Assembly (NCBI RefSeq): GCF_900142915.1
Contig: NZ_FRCM01000005.1
Location: 558,001 to 622,000 of the forward strand
Reading direction: 5' to 3'
DNA length: 64,000 bases
Source of the DNA: Mucilaginibacter sp. OK098
GTDB taxonomy: Bacteria > Bacteroidota > Bacteroidia > Sphingobacteriales > Sphingobacteriaceae
In this document: positions 37,548-46,856 of the stretch, one piece after another
Layout: the number at the start of each line of letters is the position of its first letter
Numbering within the stretch: position 1 is the first letter of the stretch
Position numbers and translations under genes: made by a program
Notes under the pieces: model-generated
Database searches by the model: none
Told to the model about the DNA's origin: nothing
What the model saw: only the letters and a program-made list of their open reading frames with translations

Positions 37548-38674
37548 ACAGCCTTTTTAAAGACTCCGATCAGCTCAATAGCTGTATTCTCCCACGAAAA
37601 AAGTTTTAAGCGTTCTTGTCCCTTGCTTATCATGTCCTTCCGCAGATCAGCATCATCCAATACGGTCTTTATCTTTTTAGCAATATCATCCATATCGAAC
37701 GGATCGAATTGTAAAACTGCATTCCCGCCAACTTCGGGCAGGCAGGTATTATTGGCAACTAATACAGGCACATCATTTTTAAATGCCTCCAATATAGGAA
37801 TCCCAAATCCTTCATTTACTGATGGGAAAACATACATTAACGCATTTTGATAAAGCTCACCTAGTTGCTGGTCTGATAAATAACCTGTCAGTACTACTTC
37901 ATCCGCAAGCTTATGGGCTTCAATAGCATCTAATATCACTTTAAAATCACTGTCAAACTGGTTTGCCGGGGTTGGCCCCGCCAGTACTAATTTTAATTGT
38001 GAATAGCCCAAAATTTTTATCTTACTAAAGGCTTGAAGTAAAGCAGGTATGTTTTTCCTTTTAAACATTGATCCTACATGCAAAATATAATTACCCGCGT
38101 TTAATGAAAATGAGCTTAGTAACTGTTCGGCATTGTTGGCTTGCCCGGTATGCTTTAGTTCTTTGGGGCCTTCATAAATCACCACTAGTTTATCATCAGG
38201 AATCTGCGTAAAATGATTGATCTGTTTTTTTGACCAGGCAGTAGGTGTAATAATAAATGGTGATCTTTTTGCTGCCGGAACCGCAGTCTTCATATAAAGC
38301 CACAACCATAATTTGCCATACGCTTCGGGCGATTCAAAACAAAACGCATCATGAAAAACCGGGACTGTTTTATAGCCTAAATGTAGTAAGGGTACACAAT
38401 TATCGGTACAAAAAACAATATCACAACTTTTAAAAAAAGCTTTCAGTGGTAAAATTAACTGTTTCCATAGCTGGTACCTTGCGTGTTCAACGTACTTTAA
38501 TAGTTTATTACTGCCTGTATAAACAGGAAAGCTGGTATCTAAAAAATGAAAACGGAGCTCCCTGTTCTCCATTTTTTTAAATTCCTTGCATAGTTCTTCC
38601 AGGTAAGTACGGGTTCCTGTTTTAGCTACCCGCAAATCGCGTACATCTACAGCTATGGTTAATGGTTTTGGCAT
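37544..38674 (-). CDS. GT4-family glycosyltransferase
   Basis: About 376 residues when started at the ATG at 38674 (MPKPLTIAVDVRDLR). The open frame extends to 38722, but the extra 16 residues overlap the upstream gene, and the chosen start lies one base after that gene's stop. VDVRDLRVAKTGTRTYLEEL, HVGSMFKRKNIPALLQAF, GYLSDQQLGELYQNALMYVFPS and EGFGIPILEAF are GT4 hallmarks, of the WbdA/mannosyltransferase-like type. It is the last gene of a five-gene minus-strand run beginning with the flippase at 42963. Confidence 0.87.
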   Translation of the reverse strand: MPKPLTIAVDVRDLRVAKTGTRTYLEELCKEFKKMENRELRFHFLDTSFPVYTGSNKLLKYVEHARYQLWKQLILPLKAFFKSCDIVFCTDNCVPLLHLGYKTVPVFHDAFCFESPEAYGKLWLWLYMKTAVPAAKRSPFIITPTAWSKKQINHFTQIPDDKLVVIYEGPKELKHTGQANNAEQLLSSFSLNAGNYILHVGSMFKRKNIPALLQAFSKIKILGYSQLKLVLAGPTPANQFDSDFKVILDAIEAHKLADEVVLTGYLSDQQLGELYQNALMYVFPSVNEGFGIPILEAFKNDVPVLVANNTCLPEVGGNAVLQFDPFDMDDIAKKIKTVLDDADLRKDMISKGQERLKLFSWENTAIELIGVFKKAV

Positions 38675-38675
38675 T

Positions 38676-39374
38676 TTATAGGTCTTCCCTGTTTTTAACC
38701 AATTTTGCAGGAATCCCTGCAATTACTGAATTTGGAGGGAATGATTTGGTAACAACACTACCTGCTGCAACTACGCATCCATCGCCAATAATAACGCCCG
38801 CTAATATGGTAGTGCCTCCACCCAGCCAGCAGTTGTTACCTATAATAACAGGCTGTTTGGTAACACCTTGTTCTTTTATAGTTAAGTTAAGATTAGAGAA
38901 TTCATGATTTTCAGAAAAGATCTGAACGTTTGGCCCCATAATTACATCTTCGCCTATTGTTATACCGCCTTGGCCGGCAAAATAAGCCCTCGCGCTGATG
39001 CCCGTTCTGTTGCCTATTGAAATCCCTTTTCCGCGGTATGCAATAACGCCTGTGCAAAATAAGATGGAATCACGCGCAATAGAAACGTGGTCGCCTATTG
39101 TTATGCCGTTTTCGGAAAGCGCATTGATGCTTACATTATCTTCAAGGATCAGGTTTTTGCCCGCTATTATTTTGTATGCGTGCCTTACTTTAACCCTACG
39201 GCCAACAAATAATAAACCCGATGATCTTTTTAACAATGGCTTTAAAAATAGGCCCCTTATGAGTTGCATTACTCTAACCCAGCTTATACTGGCCAGATCA
39301 CGGGTAGAGTGGGGGCTTTCCCATTTATAATCGGGATCGTTTTTTAATGTTTTTACTAGCTTCTCAATGATCAT
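38676..39374 (-). CDS. Left-handed beta-helix acyltransferase
   Basis: 232 residues. After an N-terminal ~60-residue extension the protein consists of hexapeptide repeats (IIAGKNLILEDNVSI, IGDHVSIARDSIL, IGNRTGISARAYF, IGEDVIMGPNVQI), a conserved His in SENHEF, and a C-terminal VVAAGSVVTKSFPPNSVIAGIPAK. It most likely O-acetylates a sugar of the second polymer. It overlaps the polymerase/ligase gene upstream by 11 bases. Confidence 0.83.
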   Translation of the reverse strand: MIIEKLVKTLKNDPDYKWESPHSTRDLASISWVRVMQLIRGLFLKPLLKRSSGLLFVGRRVKVRHAYKIIAGKNLILEDNVSINALSENGITIGDHVSIARDSILFCTGVIAYRGKGISIGNRTGISARAYFAGQGGITIGEDVIMGPNVQIFSENHEFSNLNLTIKEQGVTKQPVIIGNNCWLGGGTTILAGVIIGDGCVVAAGSVVTKSFPPNSVIAGIPAKLVKNREDL

Positions 39375-40758
39375 TGGCCGGCTGTATTTGAGCTGTTTTA
39401 AATTGCATGATAATACTAATAAGCAAACCGGATAAAAACCAGTTTACATAGGATATATATGACGATGACTCCACCTCGGATGTTAATAATGGAATAAAAA
39501 ATCCAATTTTCAAAAGCAAAACGGCCATGCACACTTGTCTTTCTTTCCCCCGCAATTTAGGAAGCCATTTTAAGCTTGTTCTTATCAGCATAATATAAAC
39601 TGACAGGTATAAAAATAAAGCAATAATACCAGCCTGTACACCAATTATAATGTATTGGTTTTCGCCCCCTACGTTTTCACCCAGGCTGCCTGCAACCCTG
39701 CCCGATGTACCCAAACCAAGCCCGAAAGGCTTTTCGACCATGGAAAGGATCCCTTCGGCCCATTCCAAAAGGTGGCCAACGCTTGAGGGGTTACTAAAGT
39801 CGATTGTATTCATCACAACTTCGGTAATGCCGCTGTTCTTATCTCCAAACTTAGTAAATAAATAAATGAGATATAGCGCAGCAAGTCCAAAAACTATGTG
39901 TACGGTATGAGTAATGTATTTCTTTTTGGTGATAAGCGCATATACATAAATGATAATAAAATAGCTTACAAAAGGAGCCCGTGATAAAGCGAAAGTAATT
40001 GACAGTAATGATGCTGCAAAGCCAAACCAGCCTATGCCTGTAGGCTTAAATTTGTTATTGTCGCGGGTGAATAAGGCAATCATTACAGCGAGGGCCAGCA
40101 ATGTAGCGGAGGCATGTTCAAGCGGGTTAGCGAAAAAGCTGGCAAACCGCGGGTAGCCGCCCTCCGACTCAAAGGTCCAGCTGAGGCCAAAGTTACCGCT
40201 TGGTTCAAAGTTGAAAAAATAATAAACATAGTCGGCAAAACCAGTTATGGTTTGCAGATGCTGGTTAAATATTACCTCAAGCAGCAATACGGTACCGGCG
40301 GCAATAGTTAATAATACAATGTAATTAAAGTATTTACTAATATAAATGGTGCGGATATCCATTAAGCGGCCTGTAAAATAAACCACTACAAAAAACGAGG
40401 TGCTTTTAAGGGCAAGCAAGCGGTTAAAAAAGCTTTCTTCGCCAATTGGTAAAATGGCATATATAAAGGTGTACAGCAAAAAAGCAAGAACAGCATAATC
40501 AATTAAATGCAGCCTGGGGAGATATTTTAGGGTTACTATATTGATAATAAGCAGGCTTATGATCAATACCTCTTTAAAATATTGAAAAACGGGGATGAAA
40601 TCTTTAAGGCCAAGTAAAAAAGCAACTGACATTGCTGTAGTATACATTGACAGGCCAAAAATTAAAAAAACGAAAATACCCTGCCTATTGCCTTTTATGA
40701 CTTCCCGCAATGCCACAAAAAAAGAAGTGAGATAAATAAGTGGGAAAATGAACAGCAT
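39364..40758 (-). CDS. O-antigen polymerase/ligase-like membrane protein (Wzy/WaaL superfamily)
   Basis: 464 residues with about 12 hydrophobic segments and one longer periplasmic loop near residues 310-360 (FGLGLGTSGRVAGSLGENVGGENQYIIIGVQAG), which matches the Wzy_C region with its GxGxG...ENxY pattern. Such proteins either polymerise repeat units or ligate polymer to a carrier. Since this run has its own flippase and glycosyltransferases but no other polymerase, the Wzy role is more likely. Confidence 0.78.
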   Translation of the reverse strand: MLFIFPLIYLTSFFVALREVIKGNRQGIFVFLIFGLSMYTTAMSVAFLLGLKDFIPVFQYFKEVLIISLLIINIVTLKYLPRLHLIDYAVLAFLLYTFIYAILPIGEESFFNRLLALKSTSFFVVVYFTGRLMDIRTIYISKYFNYIVLLTIAAGTVLLLEVIFNQHLQTITGFADYVYYFFNFEPSGNFGLSWTFESEGGYPRFASFFANPLEHASATLLALAVMIALFTRDNNKFKPTGIGWFGFAASLLSITFALSRAPFVSYFIIIYVYALITKKKYITHTVHIVFGLAALYLIYLFTKFGDKNSGITEVVMNTIDFSNPSSVGHLLEWAEGILSMVEKPFGLGLGTSGRVAGSLGENVGGENQYIIIGVQAGIIALFLYLSVYIMLIRTSLKWLPKLRGKERQVCMAVLLLKIGFFIPLLTSEVESSSYISYVNWFLSGLLISIIMQFKTAQIQPANDH

Positions 40759-40775
40759 CCTTAGCAGGTAAAATA

Positions 40776-41708
40776 TTAATTATTCTGAGGCCAAATTAGG
40801 TTTTTTGAAGTAAAAATTCCTTCTTTCAAACCTTTAATTAAAAATTGAGCTTTTTCATTGCGGCGGCGCAGTATAAAATAGGCCAACAAAGCAAGATAGT
40901 AAAAACCGTTATAAATTAGATTAACCGGGTAGTATACAGGATTTCCATATTTCCGTAGAAACCAGATGTGATTCCTGCTGATATAGTAATGAATAACCGG
41001 GCTCAAGATCCCTTCTTTTTTAGGCGCTGATACTTTGGCAGATACACCGGCTTCATGATACATTTTACCGGATGGTAAATAATGAACCTCAAAGCCGGCA
41101 TCACGCAGCCTGAAGGAAAGCTCAACATCCTCATAATATAAAAAGAAGCGCTTATTAAACAGTCCACATTTTGTTAATGCCTGATTTCTGATTAACATAC
41201 AACAGCCCGTTACCCATTCTGCAACTTTGTAAGAGTTTAAAGCAGCTTCATCAGGAACTGTGGTATCAGATATAGTTTTGCCCAGCAGCCTGTTAAATTT
41301 CCCTTCTCCATTCCAGATCTTGCTTTTGTCATGCATCCAGTATATGGCCGGTTGTACTGCTGCCGCTTCCGGGTGAGTATCCATATGTAACAAAAGGCCC
41401 GATACAAGGGCATTATCAACTAAAGTATCCGTATTCATCACCAATGAATAGGTATAGCCTTTTTCAATACTATAAATCAACCCCCGGTTATTGCCTTCAG
41501 CAAAGCCAAGGTTCTCCATGTTTTCGATGAAGATCAGTGCAGGAAACCGGGCTTTTAGTATGGCGAGTGAATCATCTGTTGAGCCATTGTCTGCAACAAT
41601 TATATCAAACAAAGTTTCATCGCAATATTGCTTTAATGACGAAATACAATTAACCGTATGTTCCGGCGTATTCCAATTGAGCAGGATTAATGCAACCGGC
41701 TTAACCAT
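40776..41708 (-). CDS. GT2 glycosyltransferase, rhamnosyltransferase-like (WbbL type)
   Basis: 310 residues from the ATG at 41708 (MVKPVALILLNWN). The frame is open to 41741, but those residues lie within the flippase gene. LLNWNTPEHTVNCISSL, VADNGSTDDSL, NLGFAEGNNRG and MNTDT are the hallmarks of the GT2 group that includes WbbL rhamnosyltransferases. KRFFLYYEDVELSFRLRDAGF is the typical ED acceptor-site motif. A hydrophobic C-terminal stretch may anchor it to the membrane. Confidence 0.88.
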   Translation of the reverse strand: MVKPVALILLNWNTPEHTVNCISSLKQYCDETLFDIIVADNGSTDDSLAILKARFPALIFIENMENLGFAEGNNRGLIYSIEKGYTYSLVMNTDTLVDNALVSGLLLHMDTHPEAAAVQPAIYWMHDKSKIWNGEGKFNRLLGKTISDTTVPDEAALNSYKVAEWVTGCCMLIRNQALTKCGLFNKRFFLYYEDVELSFRLRDAGFEVHYLPSGKMYHEAGVSAKVSAPKKEGILSPVIHYYISRNHIWFLRKYGNPVYYPVNLIYNGFYYLALLAYFILRRRNEKAQFLIKGLKEGIFTSKNLIWPQNN

Positions 41709-42963
41709 TTTGCAGGTGTTTTTTTTTAATAGCGTACTCATACATCAGCACGGCGCTTGTTTCAATTATCAGCGTAAAAGATCCAATTAACAGGTAATTA
41801 CCCGCAGTAACTAATATAAATGCCACAAAAACGGATAACACGAACAGGAGCATTGCAATTCTGAATATATAAACTGTATTATTCTTTAAAAGCTGGTCTA
41901 GCACATTTAAAACATTCAAGGCCGACATAATAGGTACAAATGCCATTACTTTCAAAAACAAAACAGCGGTAGCATTGTGCTCCTTTGATAAAGTAAAAAC
42001 AATAAAATCGGCCAGGATAAATATAAGTATTGAGCTTACAAAAAAAACGCCGGCAAGCAGGTATTTTGTTTTTTTTCTATACACATTCCACAAGCTTGTA
42101 CTTTGTTGATACAGGCGTGCTGCGTTGGGGTATATAGCATTTGACACAGTGATGAGCAAAATTCTGCATTGACCAATAATTTTATCGCACAACGTATAAG
42201 GGCCTAACAAAATGGAGTAACCCCACCTGGGCAAAGCAAATATGATGATTGATTGCTGGAGGTTAACAGAAATATTGTTTACTGTAAGGTAAAAGTTATC
42301 TTTCCCAATTTTTAACAATTCACGTTTCGAAGGCAGGTTAAAACTTAATTTAAATTGTAAACCAAAATAAATTAATAACCCTATATAGGTAACTGTATTA
42401 GCTGTGCCCAAAATAAAATTCACCCATTTGGCATCGTGAGCGCTTTTTATAAAAAACAGGATGGCGAGGATAGATACAACGTTTGACACCAGGTTTAATA
42501 AATTGAACATCTTTAATCTTTCGGCGCCTATAAAAAAGCACAAGGGGTTAAACACTTCGGCTAAAGCAATTGGTACCGATAACAAAATATAAGGATAGTA
42601 ATCTACATTAAACCAGTGTAAGCCAAATAGTAATGCTATAAACAGGATGAAAATAAATACCCTGATAAACAAATTATTATAGTATACAATACCCAGCTTT
42701 TTACGGTCTTTTATATTAAAGGCAACATCTCGTACCCCTGATTGACCTGTACCATAATTGATAACTGAACCAGCCAGTTGTGCAAACTTGCTGGCAAACA
42801 TTATTATACCAAATTGCTGAATGCCAATAATGCGGGTAATTATTGGTATTAAAAGCAACAGCAACAATACATTTGAAATTTGGATGCTGCTTAAGTTTAA
42901 AAAGTTAGCTATAATATTAGTTGCTTTTAACTTATTATAAATATCCCTGGTACGTTGTTTCAA
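41701..42963 (-). CDS. Wzx-like oligosaccharide flippase (second locus)
   Basis: 420-residue polytopic membrane protein with about 12 hydrophobic segments. LNLSSIQISNVLLLLLLIPIITRIIGIQQFGIIMFA is the typical N-terminal half of Wzx proteins. It is unlike the 13844 flippase in sequence, which suggests another substrate. It is the first gene of the minus-strand run. Its end overlaps the start of the GT2 gene by eight bases. Confidence 0.87.
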   Translation of the reverse strand: MKQRTRDIYNKLKATNIIANFLNLSSIQISNVLLLLLLIPIITRIIGIQQFGIIMFASKFAQLAGSVINYGTGQSGVRDVAFNIKDRKKLGIVYYNNLFIRVFIFILFIALLFGLHWFNVDYYPYILLSVPIALAEVFNPLCFFIGAERLKMFNLLNLVSNVVSILAILFFIKSAHDAKWVNFILGTANTVTYIGLLIYFGLQFKLSFNLPSKRELLKIGKDNFYLTVNNISVNLQQSIIIFALPRWGYSILLGPYTLCDKIIGQCRILLITVSNAIYPNAARLYQQSTSLWNVYRKKTKYLLAGVFFVSSILIFILADFIVFTLSKEHNATAVLFLKVMAFVPIMSALNVLNVLDQLLKNNTVYIFRIAMLLFVLSVFVAFILVTAGNYLLIGSFTLIIETSAVLMYEYAIKKKHLQNG

Positions 42964-43096
42964 GTGCTATAGATTGATGGCAAATTTAATTTAATTTAAT
43001 TGTAATCAATATCACGGGTGAGGATTTGAGGCATCATATTTTTACTTAGTTACTCATTGTATAAATATTATATTCGTGAATTATTAAATTTACGCT

Positions 43097-43930
43097 ATGA
43101 ATTATCTAAATCCGGATATAAAAGACCTTACACAGCTTGGTAAAGACAAACGGGAAGAGTATTTGAATGCAGACCCATTTCCCAGCATAGTGTTTGAAGA
43201 TTTTTTTAATGAGGATGTGTTAAACCAGGTTTTGGCTGATTTTCCAGACCTGTCAAAGCAAAAAGAAGTTATTGCCTATAACAACCATAACGAGAAGAAA
43301 TTTGAAGCAAAGGGCGAAAAATATTTTAGCGATATAACTAAAGCTTTTACGCATTATTTAAATTCTCAGCCTGTGCTTGAGTTTTTGCAGGAACTTACCG
43401 GGATAAAAGAAACCTTATTGCCTGATCCTTATTTTGTTGGCGGAGGCTATCATGAAATTAAGCCCGGTGGTTTACTGAAGGTACATGCCGATTTTAATAA
43501 GCATGATTTTACCAAACTCGATCGCAGGATCAATTTATTGGTTTACTTGAACAAGGATTGGGATGAAAGTTATGGCGGGCATTTTGAACTATGGGATAAA
43601 AGCATGACAAAGGCTCATAAAAAAGTACTCCCTGTATTTAACAGGGTAGCTATTTTTTCAACTACTGATTTCTCTTACCATGGACATCCCGACGTGCTAA
43701 CTTGTCCTCCTGATCGCAGTAGAAAATCGCTGGCTTTTTACTATTATTCCAATGGCAGGCCCAAAAGCGAAATAAGTGACAGAACCCACGGCACCCTTTT
43801 TGTAAACAGGGCAGAAATTAAGGATGATGTGGTTAAAGAGCCGGTAACTTTCAGAGACATAATTCTTGATATTGTACCCCCTGTTTTAATAAGAACAGCA
43901 AAACAGCTCATGGGGCGGAATAAAAATTAG
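43097..43930 (+). CDS. 2-oxoglutarate/Fe(II)-dependent oxygenase
   Basis: 277 residues with a double-stranded beta-helix signature. HADF gives the H-x-D iron ligands (H130, D132), YHGHP supplies the distal His (H195 or H197), and DRSRKSLAFYYYS supplies the Arg that binds 2-oxoglutarate. LDRRINLLVYLNKDW resembles prolyl-4-hydroxylase-like proteins (2OG-FeII_Oxy_3). It stands alone in a polysaccharide locus between a flippase and rfbD. Hydroxylation of a sugar or other substituent of the polymer is a reasonable inference, but the substrate is unknown. Confidence 0.82.
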   Translation: MNYLNPDIKDLTQLGKDKREEYLNADPFPSIVFEDFFNEDVLNQVLADFPDLSKQKEVIAYNNHNEKKFEAKGEKYFSDITKAFTHYLNSQPVLEFLQELTGIKETLLPDPYFVGGGYHEIKPGGLLKVHADFNKHDFTKLDRRINLLVYLNKDWDESYGGHFELWDKSMTKAHKKVLPVFNRVAIFSTTDFSYHGHPDVLTCPPDRSRKSLAFYYYSNGRPKSEISDRTHGTLFVNRAEIKDDVVKEPVTFRDIILDIVPPVLIRTAKQLMGRNKN

Positions 43931-44076
43931 TTAGTGTAAACTGTACATTTTAAAACAATTTTTAATTATTGCTTTTTAAAATATAGTGAACATATTTGTC
44001 TCACTAAACTATTAGATGCTTTATTGGTTTTAAACATACCTGTAATACGTGGTTTTTAAGGGCAAAAAAATACTAA

Positions 44077-44934
44077 ATGAATAATATACTGATTTTCGGT
44101 GCTTCGGGTCAATTGGGGCAGTGCATACAGAACGTAGCAACTTTAAAAGGAATATCTTCCATCATTTTCCTGGCAGAATCAGAAGCCAATATTTTAAACA
44201 CAGATACTCTTAATAAAGCATTTGAGAAGTATAAACCTGCTTATGTAATTAACTGCGCAGCCTATACTGCGGTTGATAAGGCAGAAGATGATGCTGAACT
44301 GGCTGAAAAGGTTAACAAAACAGGGGCAGAGAACCTGGCCATCCAATGCAATATACATGGCGCGGTATTGATCCATATATCTACCGATTTTGTTTTTAAG
44401 GGTGATGTGGCCATGCCGTTAAAAGAAGATAGTGAAACAAATCCAATAAGTGTTTATGGTCAGACCAAACTTGATGGGGAAAAAGCGGTAAGCGCCGTAT
44501 TAAAAGAACATTTTATTATCCGTACCGGCTGGTTATATTCTGAATATGGCAACAATTTTGTTAAAACCATGCTAAAGCTTGGGAGTGAAAGGGAGGAGCT
44601 TAAAATTATAGCCGACCAGGTAGGTACGCCAACTTATGCTATTGATCTGGCAGCGTTTATTTTGATGATCATATCAACGGAAAGTAAGGCTTATGGCATT
44701 TATCATTACAGTAACGAAGGGGTAACTTCATGGTTCGATTTTGCCCGTGCAATATTTGATATCTCGGCTACCAAAGTAAAAGCTATCCCTGTACGCACAG
44801 ATGAGTATATAACAAAAGCAGTACGCCCGGGCTATTCTGTAATGGACAAAAGCAAGGCAAAACAAACATTTAATATAGAAATACCGTATTGGAGAGACAG
44901 CTTGATAAAATGTATCGGCAAACTTCAAAAATAA
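44077..44934 (+). CDS. rfbD: dTDP-4-dehydrorhamnose reductase
   Basis: 285-residue SDR, the normal length of RmlD. GASGQLG at residues 8-14 binds NAD(P)H. VINCAAYTAVDKAEDD, HISTDFVFKGD, VYGQTKLDGE (Tyr/Lys), RTGWLYSEYGNNFVKTML and QVGTPTYAIDLA are all diagnostic. It performs the last step of dTDP-L-rhamnose synthesis. rfbA follows 13 bases later, but rfbB and rfbC are not in this window. Confidence 0.93.
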   Translation: MNNILIFGASGQLGQCIQNVATLKGISSIIFLAESEANILNTDTLNKAFEKYKPAYVINCAAYTAVDKAEDDAELAEKVNKTGAENLAIQCNIHGAVLIHISTDFVFKGDVAMPLKEDSETNPISVYGQTKLDGEKAVSAVLKEHFIIRTGWLYSEYGNNFVKTMLKLGSEREELKIIADQVGTPTYAIDLAAFILMIISTESKAYGIYHYSNEGVTSWFDFARAIFDISATKVKAIPVRTDEYITKAVRPGYSVMDKSKAKQTFNIEIPYWRDSLIKCIGKLQK

Positions 44935-44947
44935 TCTACCTAAATAC

Positions 44948-45808
44948 ATGAAAGGAATAATTTTAGCAGGCGGATCAGGCACCAGACTTTATCCGATAAC
45001 AAGGGCAATAAGCAAACAATTAATGCCTATTTATGATAAGCCGATGATCTATTACCCCTTATCGGTATTAATGCAGGCGGGTATAAGGGAAATTTTAATT
45101 ATTACTACCCCCGAAGATAATGAAAGCTTTAAACGTCTGCTTGGTAATGGAGAGGAGTTGGGCTGTAGTTTTAATTATGCTATCCAGGAAAAGCCGAATG
45201 GCCTTGCACAGGCATTTGTTATAGGCGAAGAATTTATAGGTAATGATAAAGCTGCGCTTATTTTGGGTGATAATATATTTTATGGAACAGGTTTTACTGA
45301 ATTGATCCGCAGCTTTAATGATGTGGAGGGTGCTGCTATTTTTGCATACCCGGTTGCTGATCCTGAAAGATACGGCGTGGTAGAATTTGATAAGGATTTT
45401 AAAGCTTTATCAATAGAAGAGAAACCTGATAAACCAAAATCAAACTATGCGGTTCCGGGGCTTTACTTTTATGATAACAATGTAGTTGAGATCGCTAAAA
45501 ATCTGGAACCATCTCCACGCGGCGAATATGAAATTACCGATGTAAATAAGTTTTACCTGGAGCAAGGCGACCTGCACGTTGGTGTGATGGATAGGGGCAC
45601 AGCGTGGCTGGATACAGGTACATTCGACTCGCTGAGTGATGCTTCTGAATATGTGCGGGTTATTGAAAAACGCCAGGCCACAAAAATTGGCTGTATTGAA
45701 GAAGTAGCCTATCGGCAAGGATTTATTGATGATGCACAATTAAAGGTATTGATAGCCAAATATTTAAAAAGTGGATATGGCGCTTATTTAGAGACTTTGC
45801 TGGACTAA
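44948..45808 (+). CDS. rfbA: Glucose-1-phosphate thymidylyltransferase
   Basis: 286 residues, the usual length of RmlA. GGSGTRLYPIT at 8-18 is the nucleotide-binding loop, SKQLMPIYDKPMIYYPLS follows, and LGDNIFYG, RYGVVEFD, SIEEKP and RGTAWLDTGT are diagnostic. It makes dTDP-glucose from dTTP and glucose-1-phosphate, the first step to dTDP-rhamnose. It forms a unit with rfbD and converges on miaA. Confidence 0.95.
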   Translation: MKGIILAGGSGTRLYPITRAISKQLMPIYDKPMIYYPLSVLMQAGIREILIITTPEDNESFKRLLGNGEELGCSFNYAIQEKPNGLAQAFVIGEEFIGNDKAALILGDNIFYGTGFTELIRSFNDVEGAAIFAYPVADPERYGVVEFDKDFKALSIEEKPDKPKSNYAVPGLYFYDNNVVEIAKNLEPSPRGEYEITDVNKFYLEQGDLHVGVMDRGTAWLDTGTFDSLSDASEYVRVIEKRQATKIGCIEEVAYRQGFIDDAQLKVLIAKYLKSGYGAYLETLLD

Positions 45809-45861
45809 ATTGATTGCGGAGGTTGGAGTGCCGATTGCGGAATGAAAAATCGCTTCAGAAA
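45809..45861. repeat. Short GATTGCGGA-type word repeat between rfbA and miaA
   Basis: The 53-bp convergent gap contains two GATTGCGGA words (starting at about 45811 and 45832), a GGAGGTTGGAG stretch, and a GAAAAATCGC that partly complements them. It looks like a small or decayed member of the intergenic word repeats in this window. Confidence 0.45.
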
Positions 45862-46761
45862 TTAAACCAAAGCAATTATTTTCTGAACCAGGTTTTTGTC
45901 ATTTGCTTCAAGCCAGTTTATCTCTTTATCTTTTCCAAACCAGGTCATCTGGCGTTTTGCGAAACGGCGGGTATTTTGTTTGATAAGGTCCAACGCAGTA
46001 TTTAGATTAGTTTTTCCATCAAAATAATCAAACAGCTCACTGTAGCCAACGGTGTTTAACGCGTTTAAATGCCGGTAGGGTAAAAGAGATTTTACTTCAT
46101 CAATCAAACCATGTTCAACCATTATATCAACGCGCTGATTGATGCGATTGTATAAAACTTCGCGTGGTAGGTTCAAACCTGTTTTTACAATATGAAAAGG
46201 TCGCTTATTTAAAGCTGATCTGCGGTAAGAGGAGTAAGGTTTACCTGAGCTTTCAAAGATCTCCAGCGCCCTTATAACGCGTTGCGGATTATTAATATCT
46301 ACCTGGCTGTAGTATTCAGGATCAGCAGTTTTTAATTTTCCCTGCAGATATGTAATTCCTTTTTCCTCAAGTTCAATATTTAGCCTCTCCCTCACAGCAG
46401 GATCGGTATCGGGAAACTCATCAAAACCCTCGCAAACGGCTTTTATAAACAAGCCCGATCCGCCGGCCAGTACTACAATACTATAAGTTTTAAAAAGCTC
46501 AGCTAAAAGCTCAAGACATTGTTTTTCGTAGTCCCCGGCCGTATAGGGTTCATCTATTGAAAGCGAATTGATAAAGTAATGTTTTACAGCGCTCAATTCT
46601 TCCCCGTTAGGTTTTGCGGTGCCGATAGACATTTCACGATAAAACTGCCTGGAATCAGCCGAGACAACCACGGTATTATAATGCTTTGCAATCTTAATTG
46701 CCGCCGCCGTTTTGCCGGAGGCAGTTGGACCTGCAATTACGATGAGGGTGGAAGGGTTCAT
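45862..46761 (-). CDS. miaA: tRNA dimethylallyltransferase
   Basis: 299 residues, normal for MiaA, which adds a dimethylallyl group to A37 of tRNAs reading UNN codons. The P-loop GPTASGKT is at 11-18, DSRQFYREMSIGTAKP at 36-51 binds tRNA and substrate, and GGSGLFIKA and NPQRVIRALEI follow. The upstream gap to the pRiA4b ORF-3 family gene is filled exactly by a fold-back repeat (46762-46856). Confidence 0.96.
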   Translation of the reverse strand: MNPSTLIVIAGPTASGKTAAAIKIAKHYNTVVVSADSRQFYREMSIGTAKPNGEELSAVKHYFINSLSIDEPYTAGDYEKQCLELLAELFKTYSIVVLAGGSGLFIKAVCEGFDEFPDTDPAVRERLNIELEEKGITYLQGKLKTADPEYYSQVDINNPQRVIRALEIFESSGKPYSSYRRSALNKRPFHIVKTGLNLPREVLYNRINQRVDIMVEHGLIDEVKSLLPYRHLNALNTVGYSELFDYFDGKTNLNTALDLIKQNTRRFAKRQMTWFGKDKEINWLEANDKNLVQKIIALV

Positions 46762-46856
46762 GGTTGATAGTTCATGGGTTGTTCATGGTTCACAGGTCAT
46801 GGTTCATAGCAAAAATTGCGGCGGCCATGAACTATGAACCATCAACTATGAACTAA
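46762..46856. repeat. Fold-back heptamer repeat filling the gap upstream of miaA
   Basis: The + strand reads as heptamers of the form ATRGTTS (ATGGTTG, ATAGTTC, ATGGTTC, ATGGTTC; about 46762-46811). After a short centre (CAAAAATTGCGGCGG) it continues with the complement (CCATGAACTATGAACC, CATCAACTATGAACT) to 46852. The element starts on the base after the miaA ATG and ends on the base before the neighbour's stop codon, so it makes up the whole 95-bp gap. Confidence 0.88.

Noticed and set aside
38675..38722. Longer N-terminus of the GT4 gene at 37544
   Set aside because: The extension overlaps the acetyltransferase gene; the MPKPLTIAVDV start at 38674 fits GT4 proteins.
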